Below, one piece after another: positions 8,549 to 15,960 of a stretch of DNA of 64,000 nt; within the stretch, counting starts at the first letter, position 1, and each line of letters opens with the position of its first letter. Source of the stretch: Planctomycetaceae bacterium (GTDB lineage: Bacteria > Planctomycetota > Planctomycetia > Pirellulales > UBA1268); contig SXWC01000173.1 in assembly GCA_005789975.1 (NCBI GenBank), forward strand, positions 1-64,000. Direction: 5' to 3'. A program made the position numbers and the translations under genes. Below the pieces are notes generated by a model, which saw only the letters and a program-made list of their open reading frames with translations, had not been told where the DNA came from and did not search any database.

Positions 8549-9748
8549 TCACCGCCTGCCGCCGAAGAGCTGGGATCGCCTCTGCCGGGTCCGGCCAATG
8601 CCGAACCCGACGGCCAGCGCGACGAGCGACGCAATCGCCGTCACCAGCCACGTCCGCCGTGCAAGCTCACGCCTCGCCTCCTCGCGGATCGCCGCCACAC
8701 GAAGGTGCACGGTCGCATCGCGAAGGCGGTCGCTCGTCACGCGGGCTCCAGCCGCGACATTCGTCGCCATCCCGGCCCTCCCGCCCGGAGTCGATGTCCG
8801 CGGTGCCGCCGACACCCCGTCAGCCCCGACCCCGTGCCAGGGATCGCTTTCCGTCCAGGCCAGCGGCGAGGGCATCGTCCGGGAGAGGGCCGTGTCACGC
8901 TCCATCGGATGGAGGGCTTCCAGAAGCCCCTGCGGCGTCTGAAAGCGGTGCGCGGGATCCTTGGCGAGCAGGCGGTCGACGATCCCGCAGAGCGTCGCCG
9001 GAAGATCCGGGCGCACGGTCGCCAGAGCGACAAGCGGCTCCTTGATATGAGCCATCACCACGGCCACGGCCGATGTCCCCGCGTAGGGAGGCCGACCGGC
9101 GAGCAGATGGTAGACCGTCGCCCCGAGTGAGTAGAGATCGCTGCGGGCATCCACCGCCCTCCCCTCCCCCTGCTCCGGGCTCATGTAGAGCGGCGTGCCG
9201 AGCGTCATGCCGTCCTGAGTGAGGTCGAGGTTTTCCGAGAGCACGCGGGCCAACCCGAAATCGGCCACCTTCACCTCGCCCGCGGGAGTGAGCAGGAGAT
9301 TCTCGGGCTTGATGTCGCGGTGCACGATCCCCTGCTCCGCCGCACGGGCCAGTGCCGATCCCACCTGCGTCAGAATCCAGACGGCCTGCCGCACATCGAG
9401 CGTTCCACGGGCGGCGAGCCATGCCTTGAGCGACGGCCCCGCGACATACTCCTCCGCGAGATAGTGAATGCCATCGACGCAGGCCACCTCGTGGATCTGA
9501 ACGATGTTGCCGTGAACGAGGGCCGCCGCCGCACGGGCCTCCTGCTCGAACCTCCCGACCGCCTCGGGCCGCCGCGTGGCCTCCACACGGAGCACCTTCA
9601 CGGCCACCTGCCGGCCCAGCGAGGTCTGCTCGGCCAGATAGACGTCTCCCATCGCGCCACTACCCAGCCGGTGGACGAGCCGGTATCCTCCGAGGCTTCG
9701 GCCCGAGAGGTCCTGGTCGGCGGCACGTCCTGCGGGATGTGGGTCCAT
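8549..9748 (-). CDS. Membrane-anchored Hanks-type serine/threonine protein kinase
   Basis: The ATG at 9748 gives 399 residues; an upstream extension lacks kinase features. The kinase domain starts with the glycine loop GSGAMGDVY (29-37) and Lys51, continues with the catalytic loop HRDIKPEN (Asp145) and DFG (Asp163), then TLGTPLYMSPEQ as activation and APE-like segment. All catalytic residues are present. After a linker of about 100 residues comes one hydrophobic helix (WLVTAIASLVALAVGFGIG), followed by a short basic tail. No PASTA or WD repeat follows, so the signal it senses is unknown. It is divergent from the cyclophilin gene with only 79 bp between the starts. Confidence 0.93.
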   Translation of the reverse strand: MDPHPAGRAADQDLSGRSLGGYRLVHRLGSGAMGDVYLAEQTSLGRQVAVKVLRVEATRRPEAVGRFEQEARAAAALVHGNIVQIHEVACVDGIHYLAEEYVAGPSLKAWLAARGTLDVRQAVWILTQVGSALARAAEQGIVHRDIKPENLLLTPAGEVKVADFGLARVLSENLDLTQDGMTLGTPLYMSPEQGEGRAVDARSDLYSLGATVYHLLAGRPPYAGTSAVAVVMAHIKEPLVALATVRPDLPATLCGIVDRLLAKDPAHRFQTPQGLLEALHPMERDTALSRTMPSPLAWTESDPWHGVGADGVSAAPRTSTPGGRAGMATNVAAGARVTSDRLRDATVHLRVAAIREEARRELARRTWLVTAIASLVALAVGFGIGRTRQRRSQLFGGRR

Positions 9749-9827
9749 CACGACAGAGTATCGACGGGCCGCGGCGGACCGGCAAACGGCCCGGCATTCC
9801 CTCCCTCTTTTTCCTCTGGAGCCCACC

Positions 9828-10367
9828 ATGGCCAAGCCCTCCGCCGCCGAACTGCAAGCCGCCGCCAAGGCCCTCGACCTCGATGGCTTCGACTACGAAG
9901 TCGTTCTCGACACCACGCTCGGTCAGATCCGCCTCGCGCTCGATTCGGGTGTCGCACCCGGCCACGTCCGCAACATGGTCGCCCTCGCCGAGAGCGGCTA
10001 TTACGACGGCGGCTGCTTCCACCGGATCATCAAAGGGTTCATGATCCAGGGCGGCTGCCCCGAGGGCACCGGCACCGGTGGCCCGGGCTACAAGATTCCC
10101 GCGGAGTTCAACAAGACTCCCCACGAGCCGGGCGTGCTCTCGATGGCCCGCACGAGCGATCCCAACTCGGCGGGGAGCCAGTTCTTCATCTGCCTCGAGC
10201 GGGTGCCGCACCTCGACAACCAGTACACGGCGTTCGGCCGGACCGCCGACGCGGCCAGCCTCGATGTCGTGAAGGCGATCGGCGGTGTCCGCACCGGCGG
10301 CGGCGATCGCCCCGTCGAGGCGGTCGTCATCAAGAAGGCCACCGTCGCCAAGACACCGAAGAAGTGA
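9828..10367 (+). CDS. Peptidyl-prolyl cis-trans isomerase, cyclophilin type
   Basis: A 179-residue cytoplasmic cyclophilin without a signal peptide. FHRIIKGFMIQGG contains the catalytic arginine, SMARTSDPNSAGSQFFI forms the active-site wall with the S-x-x-NS-x-GSQFFI signature, and LDNQYTAFGR is the conserved C-terminal element. An N-terminal extension of about 22 residues and a lysine-rich tail frame the domain. The start follows TGGAG about 8 bases upstream. It catalyses proline isomerisation during folding. It is convergent with the protease gene, ending 18 bp from it. Confidence 0.93.
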   Translation: MAKPSAAELQAAAKALDLDGFDYEVVLDTTLGQIRLALDSGVAPGHVRNMVALAESGYYDGGCFHRIIKGFMIQGGCPEGTGTGGPGYKIPAEFNKTPHEPGVLSMARTSDPNSAGSQFFICLERVPHLDNQYTAFGRTADAASLDVVKAIGGVRTGGGDRPVEAVVIKKATVAKTPKK

Positions 10368-10385
10368 CCCAGACGGCGACGGGCT

Positions 10386-11570
10386 TCACCCCCGCCGGCC
10401 GAAGATGATCTTGAGACCGAGGAAGGCGAGCGCGAGCCCGCCCGCCGCGGAGAGCAACGTGCCGCGATTCAGATAGGGATCGGGCAACCACGCTGGCAGG
10501 CCGAGGCCCGCCAGCGGAGACGCCTCCTGGGAGGCGGGCTGCACCGGCCACGGCGGTGGCGGGACGTTGACCATCCCGGACGAGGCCATGGAAGCGGGGG
10601 CGACCATCGAAGCGGGGGCGACCGGGGCCGCCACGAAGGTGGACCGCTGGATGGCGTCCGAGACGGGCATGGCGGCGATCCGATCGGGGGCTCTGGCGGT
10701 GCCGATTCCCCGATCGACCGCCCGCGCATCGGATGACTCGGCGAGGGGCGTCGGCGTAAATCCCCGCGAGCCGACCGACCCGAGAAACGCCCGCACCCGC
10801 GTCGAACAGCTGCCGATCGTTCGTCCGTCGTTCTGCCCAAAAAGCACCCCCGCGAGCTGCCGCTGGTCGTTGAGGATCGGGCCGCCGGAATCGCCCTGCC
10901 GCGCCGCAGCCTTGAGTTCGACGAACTCCTTCGCATAGCCGGTGCCCGGCGAGAGATATTCCGTGCACTCGCCGCTCTGCTCGCGGTAGACGCCGCGGCC
11001 GAAGCCGGCGATCGTGAGTCGTTCGCCGATCTGCGGCGGTGTCTCCGCCACCGGGATCGGCGTGGCCGTGGGCCTCCAGACGACGATCGCCGCGAGATCC
11101 CAGGCCTCGTCCCACCGCACGACGGTGCCGGCCGACTGGAAGCCGTCGGGGAACTGCACGAGCACCGCCGAGCGGCTGTCGCGAACCACGTGCCAGTTGG
11201 TGAGCACGAGCCCTTGCGAGCGGTTGACGTCGACGAGCACGCCCGATCCCAGCGACGCGCCCGACGACTCGGGAGCCACGATCCGCGCCACCGCCGGATG
11301 GGGTGTCTGTCCGGTGAGCATGTAGTCCGCGAGGTTGTCTGCCGACCACGTGGTGGTCGGGTTGCCGGTCAGGCCCCAGCCCCAGAACGGATTCTGGCCG
11401 CTGGCCGAGCACGGGCACGCGACCACAAACATCCCAAAAACGACCATCGCCGCGGATCGCCGGACAGGAGTCGGAGAGCCACGACGCCCCCGGCGACTCC
11501 CCGCGGAGACGGCCGGTCGGTGGCTCGCGTGATCCAGTTCCGGGAGCGGGCTGCCAGTGCCTTGTCGCAT
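10386..11570 (-). CDS. Exported trypsin-like serine protease with C-terminal membrane helix
   Basis: The 394-residue frame starts at 11570. An ATG at 11447, just before the hydrophobic segment VVFGMFVVACPCSASG, is a plausible later start. Numbered from 11570, the S1-type catalytic triad is visible: His127 in LTNWHVV, Asp158 in AWDLAAI and Ser228 in RQGDSGGPI. Four cysteines around residues 200-255 could form disulfides. The C-terminus ends with one hydrophobic helix (GGLALAFLGLKIIFG) and a basic tail, so the protease should face the periplasm while anchored. There is no PDZ domain, unlike DegP-type proteases. A small gene lies 29 bp upstream and may be cotranscribed. Confidence 0.85.
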   Translation of the reverse strand: MRQGTGSPLPELDHASHRPAVSAGSRRGRRGSPTPVRRSAAMVVFGMFVVACPCSASGQNPFWGWGLTGNPTTTWSADNLADYMLTGQTPHPAVARIVAPESSGASLGSGVLVDVNRSQGLVLTNWHVVRDSRSAVLVQFPDGFQSAGTVVRWDEAWDLAAIVVWRPTATPIPVAETPPQIGERLTIAGFGRGVYREQSGECTEYLSPGTGYAKEFVELKAAARQGDSGGPILNDQRQLAGVLFGQNDGRTIGSCSTRVRAFLGSVGSRGFTPTPLAESSDARAVDRGIGTARAPDRIAAMPVSDAIQRSTFVAAPVAPASMVAPASMASSGMVNVPPPPWPVQPASQEASPLAGLGLPAWLPDPYLNRGTLLSAAGGLALAFLGLKIIFGRRG

Positions 11571-11599
11571 GGTTGCCTTTCTCCCCGGCCGGTCGCGGC

Positions 11600-11761
11600 T
11601 CAGGTCCTCATCCCTCGCACGGCCTGTCGCCGCACCTCGCGGTCAAGAATCCGCTGGAGGAGTTCCCGGCGGAGCCGCTCGCGTTCGCGAGTCTGGTCGT
11701 CCCCCGGAGAACCTTTTGCCCGCGCAGTGCGCGCAAGCAGGCCGCGTTGATGGGTGATCAT
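11600..11761 (-). CDS. Small basic protein, unknown
   Basis: A 53-residue frame starts at the ATG at 11761 with AGGAG eight bases upstream (11770-11774 on this strand's complement), a good ribosome site. The product is rich in Arg and Leu and its middle (TRERERLRRELLQRILDREV) should form a charged amphipathic helix. No family is recognised. It ends 29 bp before the protease start, so it may be the first gene of a two-gene operon. The good ribosome site is the main support; the composition could also arise by chance in GC-rich DNA. Confidence 0.45.
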   Translation of the reverse strand: MITHQRGLLARTARAKGSPGDDQTRERERLRRELLQRILDREVRRQAVRGMRT

Positions 11762-11907
11762 GTCCGACGCTCCTGTCGTCGTGCGAATCCCGGCCAGGTC
11801 CGCACCGGGAGGTGATCGACCAGGAATCCACCCCGGGCGGCACGAAAATCCCGCGGGCCTCACAGGCCGCACGGCCCGCAGGGTCGAGTGGCCGTTCCGC
11901 AGCCGCC

Positions 11908-13137
11908 TCAGCCCACGGCGGTCATCGGCCGGACCACGAAGTTGTCCGCGGCAAGGGCCGCGGCCAACGCCGCCACGTGGTCGTGGCCGGCCGTTTCAAC
12001 CGTCACGTCAACGCCGGTCGAAAAGACGTCGGCCCCTGAAAACGACCGGTCGTGCACGATTTCCCGCACGCTGGCCCCCGCCGCCGCGATGACGGCCGTG
12101 AGTCTGGCGATGCCCCCCGGCCGGTCGCTCACCCGGGCGGTGAACCGCCAGCGGCGTCCGTCGGTCACGAGCCCCGTGTCGATCACCCGGTCGAGCGTCG
12201 TGAGATCGATGTTGCCTCCGCAGAGCAGCAGCACGACCTTCCGGCCGGCCAGTTCCGGACAGCGGCCGCCGACCACAGCCGCCAGCGCCGCGGCCGCCGC
12301 CCCTTCGACCACGGTTTTTTCGAGTTCGAGCAACCGCAGCACGGCGAGCGAGATCTCGGCCTCGTCAACGGTGACCACCCGATCGACGAGCGGGGCCGCG
12401 AGGGCGAACGACAGATCGCCCACCCGGCCGACCGCGAGGCCGTCGGCGAGCGTCGGCCGGATCGGCACCTGCGTCGGCCGGCCGGCGGCGAGCGATGCGC
12501 TGAAGCTCGGCGCCGCCGCCGTCTCCACGGCGATGATCTGGATGCCTGGCCGCAGCGCCCTGGCCACGATCGACACGCCGGCCAGAAGCCCCGCCCCGCC
12601 GGTCGGCACGACGACCGCGTCGGCATCGGGAACATCCTCGAGGATCTCGAGGCCCATGGTCCCCTGCCCCGCGATCACGTGGGCGTCGTCGAACCCGTGG
12701 ATTCGCGTCAGTCCGTCACGGGCCGCCACATCGAGGGCGTACCGCCGGGCATCGTCGAACGTGTCGCCTTCGAGGATCACCCGGGCTCCCAGCCGCCTGC
12801 AGGTCGCCACCTTCACCAGCGGCGCGAAGCGGGGCATGACGACCGTCACCGGGATGCCGATGAGTTTTCCGTGATAGGCCAGTCCCAGGCCATGGTTGCC
12901 GGCCGAGGCCGCCACCACGCCCCGCGCCCGCCGTGCGGCGTCGAGCATCAGCAGCGCGTTGCAGGCCCCGCGCTCCTTGAAGCTTCCGGTCCGCTGGAGC
13001 AGGTCGAGCTTGCAGAAGACCTCGGCGCCGACGAGTTCGGAGAGCGGGATGCTCCGCGGACAGGGCGAGCGGAGCACGCGGCCCTCGATGCGGTTCCGGG
13101 CGGCGCGAATGTCGGGGAGCGAGACGACCGTGGTCAT
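11908..13137 (-). CDS. Threonine dehydratase (PLP-dependent) with C-terminal ACT domain
   Basis: The 409-residue product deaminates threonine to 2-oxobutanoate using pyridoxal phosphate. Lys54 in TGSFKERGA is the cofactor lysine, SAGNHGLGLAYHG the substrate loop, and VPTGGAGLLAG the phosphate-binding glycine loop. Residues about 330-409 form an ACT-like regulatory domain (RWRFTARVSDRPGGIARL). The length fits the single-ACT type, which is shorter than enterobacterial IlvA, so either a biosynthetic or a catabolic role is possible. The ATG at 13137 overlaps the HAD gene stop in an ATGA arrangement, which implies translational coupling and sets the start. Confidence 0.9.
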   Translation of the reverse strand: MTTVVSLPDIRAARNRIEGRVLRSPCPRSIPLSELVGAEVFCKLDLLQRTGSFKERGACNALLMLDAARRARGVVAASAGNHGLGLAYHGKLIGIPVTVVMPRFAPLVKVATCRRLGARVILEGDTFDDARRYALDVAARDGLTRIHGFDDAHVIAGQGTMGLEILEDVPDADAVVVPTGGAGLLAGVSIVARALRPGIQIIAVETAAAPSFSASLAAGRPTQVPIRPTLADGLAVGRVGDLSFALAAPLVDRVVTVDEAEISLAVLRLLELEKTVVEGAAAAALAAVVGGRCPELAGRKVVLLLCGGNIDLTTLDRVIDTGLVTDGRRWRFTARVSDRPGGIARLTAVIAAAGASVREIVHDRSFSGADVFSTGVDVTVETAGHDHVAALAAALAADNFVVRPMTAVG

Positions 13138-13733
13138 GCGTTTCCCACCCGGGCCGGGAGGTGGAAGGCACGCACATCGATCCATTCCATGCCGCCCCGC
13201 CGCGCGGCCTCGAGCCCCAGATCACTGTCTTCCCAGACCACGCACCGCTCGGGCCGGGCCCCCAGCCGGCGGGCGGCCTCCAGAAACGGATCCGGCTCGG
13301 GTTTGTGGCGGTCGGTGTCTTCGCTGGCCACGATCGTGTCGAAGGCGTCGCCGAGCCCGATGTGGTCGAGGATGCGGCCGCAGACCGCGCGGAAGCCGCC
13401 GGTGACCACCGCCATCGGCACCCGGCCGCGCAGGCGATGGACCACGTCGATCACGGGTCCGATCGCCTCGATCCGCGCGAGCTGTTCGAGGAACGACGTC
13501 TCCTTGAATTCCGCCGCCCGCTCGATGTCGATGGCGATCCCCGCCTCCCGGGCGAGCGTCGCGATGATGTCCCGCGTGGGGCGGCCGCCGAGGGCGTAGA
13601 AGCGGTCTTCGTCAAGCTCCAGCCCATGTGAGCGTGCCAGGGCCAGCCAGGCCCGGTAGTGGGCGGGCATCGTGTCGGCGAGCGTGCCGTCGCAATCGAA
13701 GAGAATGGCGTCGTAGGCCTGGAGTTGCCACAT
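13134..13733 (-). CDS. HAD-superfamily phosphatase, beta-phosphoglucomutase-like
   Basis: A 199-residue HAD hydrolase starting at the ATG at 13733. The nucleophile motif I is [10 protein letters not shown] with Asp13 and Asp15, motif II lies in AVVTGGF, the motif III lysine in RHKPEPDPF, and motif IV in [17 protein letters not shown]. The helical cap between motifs I and II (residues about 20-85) places it in the subgroup of sugar-phosphate phosphatases and phosphoglucomutases. The substrate is unknown; pairing with threonine dehydratase gives no clear hint. Its stop codon overlaps the start of that gene. Confidence 0.88.
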   Translation of the reverse strand: MWQLQAYDAILFDCDGTLADTMPAHYRAWLALARSHGLELDEDRFYALGGRPTRDIIATLAREAGIAIDIERAAEFKETSFLEQLARIEAIGPVIDVVHRLRGRVPMAVVTGGFRAVCGRILDHIGLGDAFDTIVASEDTDRHKPEPDPFLEAARRLGARPERCVVWEDSDLGLEAARRGGMEWIDVRAFHLPARVGNA

Positions 13734-13866
13734 GGGGATTGCCGGAGCGGGGCGGGACGGCGGGCGGATCATGCCGATCGTAGCGGATTTTCAGGGATCA
13801 AACCCGCTCTGGCAACCCGGAAGTAACCTAGGCTTCCAACGACCCCACCTCCGTGGATTTCGTGCC

Positions 13867-15951
13867 ATGCCGTTTTTCCCGGCCCTCGGCCTGCGGGCTC
13901 GCCTCCTTCTGCTCGCCATCGTGCCCGCGGCTGCAATCCTCGCAACCGTGATGGTGATCAACTTTCTCCGCATGCGGGCGCTGATGCTCGAGTTCGGTCA
14001 GGAGATCCTGCTCGATCGCGTGCAGGCGATCGCGACCACCATCGATCGCGACACGACCGAGGCGGTCACCACGGCTCGGGTGATGGCGACGGCGGCCGAA
14101 AACGGCCTGCTCTCGAGCCGATCCGATGCGCTCCGCTTCACCCGCGACGTGCTCGAGTCGGCCCCCGCCTTCACGGGCGCCTACTTCGGCTACGAGCCTG
14201 ACGCCGACGGCAGGGATGCGCAGGGCATCACGCCCGGCGCCGGCGGCACGCCGAACGTGCCCGCCGAGGCTCTCGGCAAGGGGGGCCGCTTCCTGCCCTA
14301 CTGGTATCGCGATCGCACCGATTCCTCCCAGATCCGGCTCAAGCCGCTCACCGGCCTCGAGGGTCTCTTCTACGAAGGCTGCCGGCGGCGATTCCTCGAT
14401 CCCCGTCAGATCGACAAGGGCATGGTCACCGAGCCCTACGACTACGAGGGGCAACTGATGGTCGAGCAGACTTTCCCGATCGTCGTGGACGGTGAGTTCC
14501 GCGGGGTGGCCGGCGTCGATCGCGGCCTCGACCGAATCGGCACCGAGTTGGAGGGGATCAAGCAAGCCCAGACCCGCATGGGCTGGAGTCCGGAGATTTT
14601 CCTCGTCAGCCGCGGCACGGAAGCGACCGGCCCCAATGGGCCGCGGATCATCGCCACCACCCTCAAGACGCCCGACCTGCGGGCCAGGCCGATCGAAGAC
14701 ACGCCCTATGCGGCGATCCTCGGCGACTTCCGCCGGTCGCTCTCGGCCGATCGCGTGGTGTCGACGAGCGATCCGCTCACCGCCGTCGAGAGTCTGTACG
14801 CCGCAGCGACGGCGCCGACGGGCGGCTGGATGGTCGTGATGCAGATACCGCGGGCCGAAATCGTGAACCGCGTGCAGGGCCCGCTCCTCACCTCGGCAGG
14901 TCTCGCCGCCGCCGGGCTGGCGGGGGTCCTCGGTCTCATGGCCTGGCTCACCAACTCCATGACCCGCCGCATTGCCGCGGCCGTCGCAGCCTCCCGCCGC
15001 GTGGCCCGGGGGGATCTCAGCGGCTCGATCGACCTTCAGGGGAGCGATGAGACCGGCCAGTTGCTCCGCGATGTCGGCGCCATGACCGCCAGCCTCAAAT
15101 CGATCGTCTCGCAGGTGAAGCGGGCGAGCATCGACCTCAACGCGACGGCCCGCCAGTTGTCGGCCGCCGGCAGCCAGCAGGAGGCTGCGATCGCCTCGCT
15201 GGGCGCGAGCACGAGCGAGGCGGCGGTGGCCAGCCGCCAGATCGCCGTCACGGGCCAGGAACTCCTGGGCACCATGGGCGAGGTGGCGGGCGTGGCGGTG
15301 GAAACGGCCCACGTCGCCGACGCCGGCCGGGAAAACCTCGCGGAGGTGGGCGACACGATGGCCCACCTGGAGCAGTCGACGGCGGAGTTTGCCCAGCGGC
15401 TGGCCACGATCCGCCAGCGGGCCGAAGACATCAACATGGTGATCACGACGATCACGAAAGTCGCCGATCAGACCAACCTCCTTTCGATCAACGCAGCCAT
15501 CGAGGCCGAAAAAGCGGGCGACTACGGCCAGGGCTTCATCGTCGTTGCCCGGGAGATCCGCCGGCTGGCCGATCAGACCGCCGTCGCCACGCTCGACATC
15601 GAGAGGCTCGTGGAGCAGATGCAGGAGGCGGTCAACGCGGGCGTTTCCGAGATGGAACGGTTCGCGGACGAGGTGAAGACGGGTGTGGACCGGGTGACCG
15701 GGATCAGCGGCCAGTTTGCCGACGTGATCGACAAGGTGCACGGGCTCAGCGGCCGCTTCGAGCACGTGAAGCAGGGCATGCAGGCCCAGGCGGCGGGTGC
15801 GGAGCAGATCACCGACGCGCTCGTCACCCTCTCCGATGGCTCGCGGGCCGCGGCCGAGGCTTTGCGGGAATTCAAGCAGGCCTCGCTGCACATGGTGCAG
15901 TCCGTGGAAGGCATGACGGAAACGGTCAGCCGTTTCCGCATCGAGGACTGA
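13867..15951 (+). CDS. Methyl-accepting chemotaxis protein
   Basis: The 694-residue receptor starts at the ATG at 13867; upstream in-frame codons are not protein-like. A first membrane helix (residues about 12-33) is followed by a roughly 290-residue periplasmic sensor of the double-Cache type (for example [19 protein letters not shown] and [19 protein letters not shown]). A second helix ([18 protein letters not shown]) leads into a HAMP domain and a long coiled coil. The signalling tip reads [18 protein letters not shown], followed by [13 protein letters not shown]. It should pass ligand information to CheA and thus to the flagellar motor; flagellar genes lie at 36179-41104. It ends 9 bp from the convergent subtilase gene. 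Confidence 0.95.
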   Translation: MPFFPALGLRARLLLLAIVPAAAILATVMVINFLRMRALMLEFGQEILLDRVQAIATTIDRDTTEAVTTARVMATAAENGLLSSRSDALRFTRDVLESAPAFTGAYFGYEPDADGRDAQGITPGAGGTPNVPAEALGKGGRFLPYWYRDRTDSSQIRLKPLTGLEGLFYEGCRRRFLDPRQIDKGMVTEPYDYEGQLMVEQTFPIVVDGEFRGVAGVDRGLDRIGTELEGIKQAQTRMGWSPEIFLVSRGTEATGPNGPRIIATTLKTPDLRARPIEDTPYAAILGDFRRSLSADRVVSTSDPLTAVESLYAAATAPTGGWMVVMQIPRAEIVNRVQGPLLTSAGLAAAGLAGVLGLMAWLTNSMTRRIAAAVAASRRVARGDLSGSIDLQGSDETGQLLRDVGAMTASLKSIVSQVKRASIDLNATARQLSAAGSQQEAAIASLGASTSEAAVASRQIAVTGQELLGTMGEVAGVAVETAHVADAGRENLAEVGDTMAHLEQSTAEFAQRLATIRQRAEDINMVITTITKVADQTNLLSINAAIEAEKAGDYGQGFIVVAREIRRLADQTAVATLDIERLVEQMQEAVNAGVSEMERFADEVKTGVDRVTGISGQFADVIDKVHGLSGRFEHVKQGMQAQAAGAEQITDALVTLSDGSRAAAEALREFKQASLHMVQSVEGMTETVSRFRIED

Positions 15952-15960
15952 GCCCGCGGG

